A DNA stretch of 64,000 nt from an uncultured Candidatus Melainabacteria bacterium (GTDB lineage Bacteria; Cyanobacteriota; Vampirovibrionia; Gastranaerophilales; Gastranaerophilaceae): positions 5,164 through 69,163 of the forward strand of contig CAKVLH010000010.1 in assembly GCA_934757245.1 (NCBI GenBank), in the 5' to 3' direction. Each line of letters begins with the position of its first letter. Positions within the stretch are counted from its first letter, which is position 1. The position numbers were made by a program, and so were the translations under genes. Below are positions 32,679 through 41,817 of the stretch, in pieces. Under the pieces are notes generated by a model. The model made no database searches, was not told the origin of the DNA, and saw only the letters and a program-made list of their open reading frames with translations.

Positions 32679-33381
32679 AGATAATATCTCCAAGGGCTAC
32701 AATAACAGCGGTTTCAGCCTTCAGTATCAAATCTCCGAGGCTGATAAGCGGTAAATTTTTGCTTCTGAAATAATCAAATTCTTTTTGTGAAAATCCGCCT
32801 TCCGGCCCAATTATTACAAGAATTTTATCACCTTTTTTTGTTGGGTTTTCTCTTAAATATTGTTTTAAAGTTTTTTCAGTTGAACGTTCTGCAAAAACAA
32901 TCACCTTATCAAAATCTTTTTTTAATAATTCATCAAAAGTTGTAGGCTCAAAGCATGTCGGGATTTTTGCTCTTTCACATTGTTTTGAAGCTTCATTCAT
33001 AACTTTTTGCCATTTTTCTTGTTTATTGACTTTTAATGCGCAATTATCAGTAAACACCGGATACACTGCTCGCGCGCCCAACTCGGTAGCTTTTTCCATT
33101 ACAGTAAGTTGCGCATCACTTCTCAATGGAGATTGAGCTAGGAATAAATCAAATTCTAAATCTCTTTTTGAAGGATAAGCTTTTTGAATTTCACAAAAAA
33201 TTTCTTTAGAATTAATTTCAGAAATCAGAGTTTCATATTGAATTTGCTTTTCATCAATCAATAAAAGCTTCTCACCTGCTCTAGCTCTAAGTGAACGTGC
33301 AATGTGTCTATAGTTATCAGTATCAGAAATAACAATTTGATTATCCTGTTTATCTTTAGAATTAACAAAAAAATGTGGCAT
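32662..33381 (-). CDS. rsmE: 16S rRNA m3U1498 methyltransferase RsmE (239 aa)
   Basis: The N-terminal PUA-like part is followed by the SPOUT fold with LAQSPLRSDAQLTVMEKATELG, EASKQCERAKIPTC, IVIIGPEGGFSQKEFDYFRSK-like (IIGPEGGFSQKEF) and SLGDLILKAETAVIVALG. These are the RsmE signatures for SAM binding in the trefoil knot. GGGAGAA precedes the ATG. The overlap with cca indicates one operon. Confidence 0.93.
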   Translation of the reverse strand: MPHFFVNSKDKQDNQIVISDTDNYRHIARSLRARAGEKLLLIDEKQIQYETLISEINSKEIFCEIQKAYPSKRDLEFDLFLAQSPLRSDAQLTVMEKATELGARAVYPVFTDNCALKVNKQEKWQKVMNEASKQCERAKIPTCFEPTTFDELLKKDFDKVIVFAERSTEKTLKQYLRENPTKKGDKILVIIGPEGGFSQKEFDYFRSKNLPLISLGDLILKAETAVIVALGDIIYEYQG

Positions 33382-33420
33382 AATTTTCTCCCGAATTAAT
33401 TATACCACATTCTAAGCATT

Positions 33421-34644
33421 CTAGTTGTTTACCGCCAAATCAAAAATTCCTTCTGAATAAGTCGGATGCGCAAAGCAAACTTTTTTCAAATCATCAACTG
33501 ATAAATTATTCTGCATCGCAACCAAAATTGTATGAATCAATGATGATGCTTCTTTTGAAACAATGTGTGCGCCTTTTATCAACCTGTCTTTTGTAATTAT
33601 TTTGATAAAACCTTCCGTTGCGTCATCACACCAAGCTTTGCCAAGTGCTGTAATCGGAAGTTTTGCGATTTTATATGTTTCATCTGTATCTTGCTCTTTA
33701 ATTCCAACCCAAGCGATTTCAGGCTCGCCATAAATTACAGAAGGAACTAAATTTTTATCAAATGGAATTCCAAGAGCTAAAGCTTTTGCTTGATGAATCG
33801 CATAATGCGCAAGTTGAATTTCTCCGCAAGCATCACCGATAACATCACCGTTGCAAGTCGGACAAATCGGTTGTCGTCCTGTCGCAACAAGGATAAAGTC
33901 TGGAGTTATTTCCACTCCACTTTTTAGAATCACAGTTCTGTCTTTGATTTCAGAAATACAATCGTTTAAATAAAATTTGATTTTTTTCTGTTTGAAAATT
34001 CTTTCAATACGTTTTGAAACTTCTATGTCTGCAAGCGGAACAAGGTGTTCAGCCATTTCAACAACGGTTACTTCAACTTCAAAATTTGATAGAATTCTTG
34101 CCCATTCTGTTCCAATAGCGCCGGAACCGACTATTAGAACTGATTTTGGAAGTTTTTGAATTTTTAAAATGTCATCAGAACTCAAAATAAAATTTCCGTC
34201 GAATTCAAGTCCTTTAATTTCGCGAGGCTTTGAACCGGTTGCAACAATTATGTGTTCAACATCATAAGTATCGCTCGCCGTTTTAATAAGTTTTCCTTCT
34301 ACGCAGGCTTCTTCGTAAATAGTTTTTACACCGGAATTTTTAACAGCTAACTCTAAAGACTTTCTAATCTTTTCAATTGCCTTGTCTTTCTTTTCAACAA
34401 CTTTTGAAAAATCAAAATTAAAATCGTCAAAACTTATACCTAAGTCGCTTGAATTTTTAATTTTTGAGTATAATTCGGATGAATGTAAAAAAGATTTTGT
34501 AGGAATACATCCTCGATTTAGACAAGTTCCGCCTAAACAATCTTTTTCAAATAATACAACTGAATAGCCTTTTTTTGCTAAAAACATGCCGGCTGTATAC
34601 CCTGCCGGTCCACCACCTATAATTCCATAATCAAATTTTTCCAT
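33421..34644 (-). CDS. Dihydrolipoamide dehydrogenase-like flavoprotein, shortened (407 aa)
   Basis: FAD site GIIGGGPAGYTAGMFLAKKG, redox disulfide GGTCLNRGCIPTKS, NAD site VGSGAIGTEWARI and C-terminal interface HPTYSEG show a pyridine nucleotide-disulfide oxidoreductase of the Lpd type. The usual stretch between ATGR-P and the second FAD motif (GDV) is about 30 residues too short: VATGRQPICPTCNGDVIGDA, with an extra CPTC pair. Total length is 407 instead of about 460. No other dehydrogenase-complex genes are near. Activity with lipoamide is likely but not certain. Confidence 0.75.
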   Translation of the reverse strand: MEKFDYGIIGGGPAGYTAGMFLAKKGYSVVLFEKDCLGGTCLNRGCIPTKSFLHSSELYSKIKNSSDLGISFDDFNFDFSKVVEKKDKAIEKIRKSLELAVKNSGVKTIYEEACVEGKLIKTASDTYDVEHIIVATGSKPREIKGLEFDGNFILSSDDILKIQKLPKSVLIVGSGAIGTEWARILSNFEVEVTVVEMAEHLVPLADIEVSKRIERIFKQKKIKFYLNDCISEIKDRTVILKSGVEITPDFILVATGRQPICPTCNGDVIGDACGEIQLAHYAIHQAKALALGIPFDKNLVPSVIYGEPEIAWVGIKEQDTDETYKIAKLPITALGKAWCDDATEGFIKIITKDRLIKGAHIVSKEASSLIHTILVAMQNNLSVDDLKKVCFAHPTYSEGIFDLAVNN

Positions 34645-34650
34645 AGAAGC

Positions 34651-34679
34651 ATTCTAGCATATTTTTTAGAATATGTCTA
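34651..34679 (-). promoter_or_regulatory. Promoter of the Lpd-like gene with leaderless spacing
   Basis: On the minus strand TAGACA, 17 nt, TAGAAT, 6 nt, ATG. Both boxes differ from consensus by one base. No ribosome site fits between -10 and ATG. Confidence 0.65.
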
Positions 34680-34701
34680 AAGAATTAAATTATAGTTTTT
34701 T

Positions 34702-34724
34702 GTTGGACTGAAAGCCCAACCTAT
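34702..34724 (-). repeat. REP variant (GTTGGACT...AGCCCAAC)
   Basis: It has the palindrome of the GTTGGGCT family with one stem mismatch. The GTAG head is ATAGG here, so it is probably a decayed copy. Confidence 0.6.
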
Positions 34725-34879
34725 AGTTCATGCTAAGCCTTCACTTTACATGGAGAGGGTGCTGAAGGCGGGAGAAGGTTTTATTAACTCTTTAAAGTTA
34801 TAAATACAAACGCTTGTAACAATTATTAAGCCTAGGATGTTTTTGTGTTATTATAATTTAGTATTCTAAGAGGACCAAC

Positions 34880-35206
34880 ATGTCGAAAGTTTTGTATACA
34901 GATTTTGAAGGGGTAGATGATGTCATCAGTTCGATGATGGAAAATCCGATGCTTAAAAAAGCTATTGCCCGTACAAATTTGTATAATTTTTGGGATAAGA
35001 TTTTACCGCAAAAATTCAAATCTAAATCTCGACCGTTTTCAATGCTTCCGGGCGGAATTATGGTAATTGCTTGTGAAAATCACATTGTTGCTCAAGAACT
35101 TTCTTTATATAAAGTTATCTTGCTAAAGAAATTTGAGCCATATTTAAAAACTTTGAAAATGCGCGTTACGGATTTTAAGTTTGATCCTAAGAAATGGCAA
35201 ATTTAA
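34880..35206 (+). CDS. DciA/DUF721 family protein (108 aa)
   Basis: The DUF721 core is visible: NPMLKKAIARTNLYNFWDKIL, GGIMVIACENHIVAQELSLYKVILLKKFEPYL and VTDFKFDPKKW. In bacteria without DnaC/DnaI, DciA-type proteins load the replicative helicase DnaB. An upstream TATAAT and AGAGGA precede the ATG. It stands alone between divergent neighbours. The short C-terminus is typical for stand-alone DUF721 proteins. Confidence 0.8.
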   Translation: MSKVLYTDFEGVDDVISSMMENPMLKKAIARTNLYNFWDKILPQKFKSKSRPFSMLPGGIMVIACENHIVAQELSLYKVILLKKFEPYLKTLKMRVTDFKFDPKKWQI

Positions 35207-35284
35207 CATTGGTTCTTATTGAAAACTATATAATATTCAATTATATTAAAAAACATAAATAGCACTCAAAAAGGTTTACGATTA

Positions 35285-36283
35285 ATGATTTACACTATGC
35301 AATTGAATAAATTGAATGAAATTACACGCTCCAATTTATTATCGCAGGATAAACATATAAATAAAACTACTTATCAAAATATGTCTTTTGAAGGTAAAAT
35401 TCCGCAAAAAGAAATATGCGAATTAAGCGATACTTTTTTAAAAAAATCAGAAAATATTGATTCTGAAATGTCTTTTTTTCAAATGGCAGAAGAGTTTTTT
35501 AAGACGCATTTGTTGAACTTAATTAAAGATACATCGGAAAAAAAGGCTCTTTGCGGTGATTTATTACGCTTGTTTCGACATGAATTAATGAATAATGTAA
35601 TGTCGAAGTTTGAACTAAATTTAAACCCTTGTTTTAAAGAATTTATAGAAGAAGAAAATAAAAACAAGAAAGATTTTTCTTATTTTAAACATCAGAAAAA
35701 AATTTTTAAAGAAATAATTACAACTATAAAAGATATGGTAAGTCTTTGGAGCAAAATTGAACATTGGAAATTTAATAAAAATCAAAAAGTAACTTTCGAT
35801 GAAATGTTATCAATATTAGAAAAAACAATAAAATATGGCAATTATGGCAATGCTTCAATTGAAATTAAAAATGATTTAGATTCCGCAAATTTAGTTATAG
35901 AAAATGCTTTCGAGCAATACAATTTGTTATCTCAAATCATTTTAAATAGTTTGAAATATTCAGAAGGGAAGCCTATAACAGTCCAATTTACTAAATTACC
36001 CGAACACAAAATTTTAGGTGAAGATGTATACGCGATAATTGCTGAGAACCATGATACCTTACCAATCAAAAATGAAGATATTGATAAAATACTAAAAGGC
36101 TACGGACACCGTTCTAATGATAGAAATTTAAAAGGAACTGGGCTTGGTTATATTGAAATTATAAATATTTTAAAACAACATTACCCAAATGAACAAAACT
36201 TCAATATTATTGAAAAAGGAAGAAAGTCTGGTGTTAAAGTATCTGTTCCTTTTAATTTAAAAAAAGACACAAAAGGAAATTAA
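35285..36283 (+). CDS. Soluble histidine kinase-like protein with F-x-G tag (332 aa)
   Basis: There are no membrane helices. The N-terminus carries the lineage motif TYQNMSFEGKIPQ. A phospho-acceptor-like H-box lies near residues 95-105 (LFRHELMNNVMSKFE). The C-terminal third is an HATPase domain: N-box SQIILNSLKYSEGKP, G1-like DVYAIIAENHDTLP and G2 LKGTGLGYIEI. No response regulator gene is adjacent. It could be an orphan kinase or an anti-sigma-type ATPase. The start is uncertain by a few codons (ATG 35285 or 35297). Confidence 0.65.
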   Translation: MIYTMQLNKLNEITRSNLLSQDKHINKTTYQNMSFEGKIPQKEICELSDTFLKKSENIDSEMSFFQMAEEFFKTHLLNLIKDTSEKKALCGDLLRLFRHELMNNVMSKFELNLNPCFKEFIEEENKNKKDFSYFKHQKKIFKEIITTIKDMVSLWSKIEHWKFNKNQKVTFDEMLSILEKTIKYGNYGNASIEIKNDLDSANLVIENAFEQYNLLSQIILNSLKYSEGKPITVQFTKLPEHKILGEDVYAIIAENHDTLPIKNEDIDKILKGYGHRSNDRNLKGTGLGYIEIINILKQHYPNEQNFNIIEKGRKSGVKVSVPFNLKKDTKGN

Positions 36284-36288
36284 GTTTT

Positions 36289-37116
36289 TTAATATTGTTG
36301 ATTATTAATTTCCAAAACCATTTTATAAACATCATTCTTGTTTAATTTGAAAATCGTAGACAAGATTACTGAGATTTCTTTGTCTCTAAAACCCTTTTTC
36401 TTCAATTCAAGAATATGAGCACGCAAATCAAAATTAGATTTTCCGTCTTCTGCATAAATCATGCAGACAATTTCACCTTTGATACCGTCTTTAAAGTGTT
36501 CCAAGACGCCAGAAATTTTATCAGTTACAATTTCTTCAAATAATTTTGTGATTTCGCGACCAAGTGAAATTTTAATATCACCTCTAAAATCTTTGATAAC
36601 TTTAAGTGTTTTTAGAATTCTCTCCGGTGAATCATAGAAGACCATATTTTGTGCCGAATATTTTTGACAAACTTCCTTAATTTGCCCCTCAGCTCTAGGA
36701 ATAAATCCGACAAACGAAAATTGTTCATCTTTTCTCGGAAGTTGAGACAAAAATGTTGTTACAGCGCATGCTCCAGCCAAAGAGGTTACTGAAAAGCCTT
36801 CTTTTAATAATTCTGTAACAATTACTCCACCCGGATCACAAATCATTGGCGTCCCTGCATCAGAAACCAACGCGACACTTTTTCCCTCTTTTATTAAATT
36901 CAAGAAAAAATCAATTCGTTCATGTTCGTTATACTTATGATAAGACACGCATTTAGTTGATATTTCATAGTGATTAAGAAGCTTTTGCGTTACTCTTGTA
37001 TCTTCACACGCAATTAAATCAACAGTTTTTAAAACCTCAATAGCTCTCAGTGTTATATCTTTTATGTTTCCAATAGGAGTTGGAACTATGTAAAAATCAA
37101 AATTTCTTTGTGCCAT
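36289..37116 (-). CDS. rsmI: 16S rRNA 2'-O-ribose C1402 methyltransferase RsmI (275 aa)
   Basis: The tetrapyrrole-methylase fold has YIVPTPIGNIKDITLRAIEVLK, ACEDTRVTQKLLNHYEI, LVSDAGTPMICDPGGVIV and VFYDSPERI-type motifs (NMVFYDSPERILKTL), then LGREITKLFEEIV and KGEIVCMI. All are diagnostic for RsmI. The open frame extends to 37272, but the family start is the ATG at 37116. TATAAT lies 7 nt upstream of it, so the mRNA may be leaderless. Confidence 0.93.
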   Translation of the reverse strand: MAQRNFDFYIVPTPIGNIKDITLRAIEVLKTVDLIACEDTRVTQKLLNHYEISTKCVSYHKYNEHERIDFFLNLIKEGKSVALVSDAGTPMICDPGGVIVTELLKEGFSVTSLAGACAVTTFLSQLPRKDEQFSFVGFIPRAEGQIKEVCQKYSAQNMVFYDSPERILKTLKVIKDFRGDIKISLGREITKLFEEIVTDKISGVLEHFKDGIKGEIVCMIYAEDGKSNFDLRAHILELKKKGFRDKEISVILSTIFKLNKNDVYKMVLEINNQQY

Positions 37117-37123
37117 AAACTTA

Positions 37124-37129
37124 ATTATA
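37124..37129 (-). promoter_or_regulatory. -10 box of rsmI, 7 nt before ATG
   Basis: On the minus strand TATAAT-TAAGTTT-ATG. The -35 region is weak. Confidence 0.45.
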
Positions 37130-37323
37130 TCATGCATAAAGATTATTTTCTTTATGTACAAATATCGCTTTATATGGTATGATAAAATCAGTAGTAGTAT
37201 AATAAATTTTTTAAAATATATGCGATAGAGAAGATTATTGAAAATATTTAATAGTTGCCGAGTAGGATACATGTGCTCGGACTACGTGTATATATAGAAA
37301 AATAGAAAAGGAAAAGGTGCTAA

Positions 37324-38844
37324 ATGAATGCATTATTGACTGTTGCAATAATTGCACTGGTTATACTGGTTGCAATAATTGCGGTGCAAAGAGTTAAGTA
37401 CAAAAATCTTGTTCAGCAAACTGAACAATCAAAAAAAGATTTACAAGAAAAAGAAGCTATTATGCAAAAAGAAGCTTTAATTAAGGCAAAAGAGGCTTTG
37501 CATAGTGAAAGAGAACAATTAAACGCAGATGAAAGAGAACGCAGAAGAGAGTTTGCAACTATAGAAAACAAGCTTTCTAAACGCGAAGACCAACTTGAAG
37601 ATAGAATGCAAGAAGTTTCTGATAAAGAATTAGAATTGGATAGATTAAAAGACCAATTAATTGAAAAAGAAGACTTTTTGGCAGAAATTGTTCAAAAACA
37701 AACGGTTGAACTTGAGCGTATTGCCGGCATGTCAACAGAAGAAGCTAAAAAAATGCTTTTAGAACAATTAAAAAGTGATTTGGCACAAGAGCAAATGCAG
37801 TTAATTCGTGAAAACGAAGCAAAGATTAGAGAAGATGCCTTAGAAAAATCAAAAGAAATTTTAACAACAACAATGCAAAGATGTATGATGGAACAAGTTG
37901 TGGAATCAACTGTTTCGGTTGTTTCACTTCCAAATGACGAAATGAAGGGCAGAATAATCGGTCGTGAAGGTCGTAACATCAGAACTTTAGAAACTTTGAC
38001 AGGTGTTGATTTAATTATTGATGATACTCCTGAAGCTGTAGTATTGTCAGCTTTTGACCCTGTAAGGCGTGAAATCGCAAAAATCGCTCTTGAAAAACTT
38101 ATTCAAGACGGTCGTATTCACCCTGTTAGAATTGAAGAAACTGTTGAAAAATCAAGAGAAGAAGTTGAAAAGAAAATTTTAAAAGAAGGTGAAAATGCTG
38201 CTCTTGATATGGGCATAATGGGCTTAAACAAAGAACTTATCAAAAATTTAGGACGTCTATATTATAGAACAAGTTACGGTCAAAATGTTCTTAAACACTC
38301 TCTTGAAGTTGGACATATTGCAGGAATGTTAGCTGCTGAATTGGGCGCAAACGTTTATATCGCTAAACGTGCAGGCTTACTTCACGATATAGGTAAGGCT
38401 GTTGACCAAACTCAAGAAGGTACGCATATTCAATTAGGTGTAGAATTAGCGACAAGATATGGCGAAAAACCGGAAGTAATTCACGCAATTGAAGCTCACC
38501 ATGATGATGTTACAGCAAATACGGTTGAAGCTGTTTTGGTAAAACTTGCTGATGCAATTTCAGCAGGTCGTCCGGGGGCAAGACGTGATACATTGGAAAT
38601 TTATATCAAGCGTCTACAAAAGATTGAAGAAATTGTAATCGGTTATGAAGGCATTAAGCAGTCATTTGCAGTTCAAGCAGGACGTGAAGTTCGTGTAATT
38701 GTTCAATCAGAAATGTTCGATGATTTGGCTTCACAAAAACTTGCAAGAGATATTGCGAAAAAAATTGAGGATGAACTTGATTATCCGGGACAAATTAAAG
38801 TTACAGTTGTAAGAGAATTCAGAACAACTGAAATTGCGAAATAG
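37324..38844 (+). CDS. rny: Ribonuclease Y (506 aa)
   Basis: An N-terminal membrane helix ([19 protein letters not shown]) precedes a long coiled coil (about 25-190, [20 protein letters not shown]). A KH domain (about 205-260, [31 protein letters not shown]) and an HD domain (about 330-430, [23 protein letters not shown]) follow. It is a membrane-bound endoribonuclease that starts mRNA decay. Length is standard. GAAAAGG precedes the ATG, and a terminator follows. Confidence 0.97.
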   Translation: MNALLTVAIIALVILVAIIAVQRVKYKNLVQQTEQSKKDLQEKEAIMQKEALIKAKEALHSEREQLNADERERRREFATIENKLSKREDQLEDRMQEVSDKELELDRLKDQLIEKEDFLAEIVQKQTVELERIAGMSTEEAKKMLLEQLKSDLAQEQMQLIRENEAKIREDALEKSKEILTTTMQRCMMEQVVESTVSVVSLPNDEMKGRIIGREGRNIRTLETLTGVDLIIDDTPEAVVLSAFDPVRREIAKIALEKLIQDGRIHPVRIEETVEKSREEVEKKILKEGENAALDMGIMGLNKELIKNLGRLYYRTSYGQNVLKHSLEVGHIAGMLAAELGANVYIAKRAGLLHDIGKAVDQTQEGTHIQLGVELATRYGEKPEVIHAIEAHHDDVTANTVEAVLVKLADAISAGRPGARRDTLEIYIKRLQKIEEIVIGYEGIKQSFAVQAGREVRVIVQSEMFDDLASQKLARDIAKKIEDELDYPGQIKVTVVREFRTTEIAK

Positions 38845-38849
38845 TTAAC

Positions 38850-38876
38850 AACGGGGAATTTTATTTCCCCGTTTTA
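38850..38876 (+). terminator. Terminator after rny
   Basis: AACGGGGAA pairs with TTCCCCGTT and is followed by TTTT. It is partly bidirectional. Confidence 0.75.
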
Positions 38877-38889
38877 TAAAATAAAAGAC

Positions 38890-39753
38890 ATGGGTTGTAA
38901 TACAATGAGATTATTATTTTTCGGAGACATAACAGGCAGACAGGGGAGAATTGCGATAAAGAATTATCTTGCTTTTCGAGATAATAATTCTGAAACAAAA
39001 CCTGACTTTGTAATCGCAAATATTGAAAATGCATCTCATGGCTTTGGACTCACAAAGAAGAACTACGAAGATTTGAATTCTGCGGGTGTTGATTGTTTTA
39101 CTTCGGGCAATCATATTTGGGATAAAAAAGATATTTTTGAATACATAGAGACAGCAGAAAATTTGCTACGTCCTATAAATTATCCTGATGGTACAAAAGG
39201 AGTTGGGGCAAGAGTATTTGATGTTAACGGAGAAAAATTGGCTGTAATAAACGCATTAGGACGTGTTTTTATGCCACCTATGGATTCTCCTTGGCAAGTT
39301 GTAGTTGATGAAATTAAAAAACTTCAAGCGGAAGGCGTACAACATATTTTTGTTGATTTTCATGCAGAAGCTACAGCTGAAAAAATTTGTTTTTCAAAAT
39401 ATTTAGCAAAAGAATTTAATAATGAAGAAAACGCATTGATTAAAGGATTTTTTGGCACACATACACACGTACAAACAGCTGATGAAAAAATATATGATGG
39501 AATGGCATATATTACAGACGCAGGTTTTTGCGGTACTGAAGACAGCGTAATCGGTATGGAATTTGCAACTTCCCTTAAGCGTTTATCAACCTCGCTTCCT
39601 GAACGCTATGAGATAGCAGAAGCTTCGATTGCTCAAATAAACGGTGTTGAGGTTCTTTTTGATAGAACAAGTGCAACACAAATTAAAAGAATTAATTTAA
39701 TAGTAGATAATAGTAAAAATGAAAGTGAGGTCAACGTTGGAACAGACGGTTGA
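38890..39753 (+). CDS. YmdB-type metallophosphoesterase (287 aa)
   Basis: Metal-binding motifs of the TIGR00282/YmdB family are visible: LLFFGDITGRQGR, FVIANIENASHGFGLT, SGNHIWDKKDIF, VDFHAEATAEK, FGTHTHVQTADEKI and AYITDAGFCG. It acts on 2',3'-cyclic nucleotides in characterised members. It follows rny, the same order as in Bacillus and relatives, suggesting a link to RNA turnover. Two starts are possible (ATG 38890 or 38905). The 3' end overlaps the PHP gene. Confidence 0.9.
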   Translation: MGCNTMRLLFFGDITGRQGRIAIKNYLAFRDNNSETKPDFVIANIENASHGFGLTKKNYEDLNSAGVDCFTSGNHIWDKKDIFEYIETAENLLRPINYPDGTKGVGARVFDVNGEKLAVINALGRVFMPPMDSPWQVVVDEIKKLQAEGVQHIFVDFHAEATAEKICFSKYLAKEFNNEENALIKGFFGTHTHVQTADEKIYDGMAYITDAGFCGTEDSVIGMEFATSLKRLSTSLPERYEIAEASIAQINGVEVLFDRTSATQIKRINLIVDNSKNESEVNVGTDG

Positions 39754-40624
39754 TAAAGGAGGCGGGTGTTTAAAAGGTGATTACCATATTCACACCTATT
39801 ATTCTGACGGCGTCTTTTCTCCGGAAAAGATTGTTGATTTAGCGTTAGATGCAGGTTTGCAAGTAATTGCTTTAACCGATCATGACAATGTTTTGTCTTA
39901 TAATGTTGCGAAGGAATATTTAAAAACAAAAGAAGTTGATTTTAAAATTATTCCCGGAATTGAAGTAAATACACTTCACAAAGGTTATGAAGTTCACATT
40001 TTGGGCTACTTCCCTGATGTAAACAAGAGTGATTTTAAAAGTTTATTAAAAGCGCAACAACATGCCAGAATTAAACAAACCAAAGAAATTTTGAGCCTTT
40101 TGAAGAAAAAAGAAGGCATAAAGATTGCTTTTGAAGATGTTAAAAACATGGTTGCAGAAGGTGGCAGTATCGGGCGTCCGCATATTGCTAAGGCTATTAC
40201 GAATGCAGGTGGTACAAGCAATGTAATGGAAGCTTACAGTAAGTATATTCATAGAGATTCGCCGGTTTATGTTGAGAGAAAAACAGTTTCTCCTTTTGAG
40301 GCTGTTGAAGTAATCTATGATTCAGGTGGAATTCCGGTTATAGCACATCCTTATGATATTGACATTGCAGAAAAACTTATCAAAGAACTTATGGCTTGTG
40401 GTTTAAGAGGGATTGAAGCTTATCATAGAAAGCATTCACCTGCGATTGTTGAATATTTTTCATCAATGGCAGAAAATTTGGGCTTGATTGTAACAGGCGG
40501 TTCAGATTTTCATGCGCCAAACATTATGAACGGTCAGATTATTTTGGGCAAAAACTTTGTGCCTGAATGGATTTATGGAATGTTGCTTGATGAAAAGAAA
40601 CATTTGGATATGGCAAGAGATTAA
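39719..40624 (+). CDS. PHP-domain phosphoesterase, nucleoside-diphosphate/RNase AM-like (301 aa)
   Basis: PHP metal motifs are complete: GDYHIHTYYSDGVFSPEKIV, VIALTDHDNV, IIPGIEVNT, IGRPHIAKAI, GGIPVIAHPY and VTGGSDFHAPN. This matches the YciV/TrpH group that hydrolyses 3'-phosphates or 5' RNA ends. It overlaps ymdB by 35 nt if ATG 39719 is used. TTG at 39737 behind GTGAGG is an alternative start. Its place after rny-ymdB fits RNA processing. Confidence 0.85.
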   Translation: MKVRSTLEQTVDKGGGCLKGDYHIHTYYSDGVFSPEKIVDLALDAGLQVIALTDHDNVLSYNVAKEYLKTKEVDFKIIPGIEVNTLHKGYEVHILGYFPDVNKSDFKSLLKAQQHARIKQTKEILSLLKKKEGIKIAFEDVKNMVAEGGSIGRPHIAKAITNAGGTSNVMEAYSKYIHRDSPVYVERKTVSPFEAVEVIYDSGGIPVIAHPYDIDIAEKLIKELMACGLRGIEAYHRKHSPAIVEYFSSMAENLGLIVTGGSDFHAPNIMNGQIILGKNFVPEWIYGMLLDEKKHLDMARD

Positions 40625-40645
40625 AAATAAAGGAAGAGGGCTGGG

Positions 40646-41224
40646 ATGAAAAAAGCGTTCACAATAGTTGAAGTTTCTATATTGTTTGTAATATTTTTGA
40701 TAGTTGCGTTTCTTGTAGCGCCATTATCTTTGGATGATTCTTTGCAAGCAAAAAACGCTTCAAGGTGGCGCAATGTTCAGTCTGATTTCGCAAACATTTT
40801 TTATTCAATTAATACTCAGAAGGAAGATGAAAACTTTGATTTCAACAAAGCTTTCACTTCTGTTATGAGTGGTGAAATTAAAGGCGATGCTCAACCTTAC
40901 AAAATAACATTCTTGAACGGTCAATTCCCAAATAGCACGTACAGATTCAATGATTTTAAACTAACTCAAACAAATTCAGTTGTGTCATACAAGTTATATG
41001 ATACTCCGCAAAATGGTGTTTTAGGCTTGCTTATGTACGATGTTAACGGTTCTGTTGGTCCAAATGTTTGGGGTAAAGATGTTTTTGGTTTGAATATTTA
41101 TTCGGATAGATTTGAACCGTTTTGTAAAAATGATACAATAGTTGCACAAAAACAAGATTGTACAAAAGACGGAAACGGACTTTGTTGCTCTAATTACTAC
41201 TTAATCGGAGGTAGTATAAAATAA
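40646..41224 (+). CDS. Type IV pilin-like prepilin (192 aa)
   Basis: The N-terminus KKAFTIVEVSILFVIFLIVAFL has the prepilin leader, Phe at +1 and Glu at +5, followed by the hydrophobic spine helix. The globular part has a C-terminal disulfide-like loop with Cys pairs (FCKNDT... DCTKDGNGLCCSNYY). It would be cleaved by a prepilin peptidase and assembled in a pilus or pseudopilus. No other pilus genes are near. ATG has GAGGGCTGGG upstream. It overlaps the LOG-family gene by 1 nt. Confidence 0.8.
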   Translation: MKKAFTIVEVSILFVIFLIVAFLVAPLSLDDSLQAKNASRWRNVQSDFANIFYSINTQKEDENFDFNKAFTSVMSGEIKGDAQPYKITFLNGQFPNSTYRFNDFKLTQTNSVVSYKLYDTPQNGVLGLLMYDVNGSVGPNVWGKDVFGLNIYSDRFEPFCKNDTIVAQKQDCTKDGNGLCCSNYYLIGGSIK

Positions 41225-41799
41225 TGAAAAATGTTTGTGTATTCGCGTCTTCTTCAAATAAATTAGAACAAGCTTTTTATAATGATGCAGAAAAATTGGG
41301 TGAACTTCTTGCTAAAAATGGTTACAATATTGTTTATGGCGGAAGTCGTTTGGGCATGATGTATGCTTGTGCAAGTGCCGTAAAACAAAATGGTGGCAAG
41401 ATTCTCGGTGTTATGCCACAAAAGTTGGTAGAATTTGGAGTTGCAAATCCAAATGATTGCGACGAGTTTTTTGAAACAGTAGGAATGCGTGAAAGAAAAG
41501 CAAAAATGGACGCAATTTCAGATGCTGTAATCGCTCTTGCCGGAGGTTTTGGAACATTGGAAGAAATTTCTGAAATGATTGTTCAAAAACAACTTGGGTA
41601 TAATTCTAAGCCGATTATTCTTTTGAATACGAATGGTTTTTATGATAATTTGATAGCATTTTTTAATACGATTATTCAAAATAATTTTGCAAAGGAAAAT
41701 GCTCGAGAATTGTATTTCATAGCATCAACTCCTAATGATGCAATTGAATATTTAAATACCTATTCTCCAAAAGAAATTGCACTGGCGTCAAAATTTTAA
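41224..41799 (+). CDS. LOG family protein (191 aa)
   Basis: VFASSSNKLEQAFY, IVYGGSRLGMMYA, ALAGGFGTLEEISEMIVQKQLG (the PGGxGTxxE motif in the form AGGFGTLEE) and the ending helix are those of LOG/cytokinin riboside 5'-monophosphate phosphoribohydrolases. It would split nucleoside 5'-monophosphates at the base. The stop-start junction with the prepilin is TAATG. The connection between the two functions is not obvious. Confidence 0.85.
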   Translation: MKNVCVFASSSNKLEQAFYNDAEKLGELLAKNGYNIVYGGSRLGMMYACASAVKQNGGKILGVMPQKLVEFGVANPNDCDEFFETVGMRERKAKMDAISDAVIALAGGFGTLEEISEMIVQKQLGYNSKPIILLNTNGFYDNLIAFFNTIIQNNFAKENARELYFIASTPNDAIEYLNTYSPKEIALASKF

Positions 41800-41817
41800 G
41801 CGAAAAAGAGGTAAATT

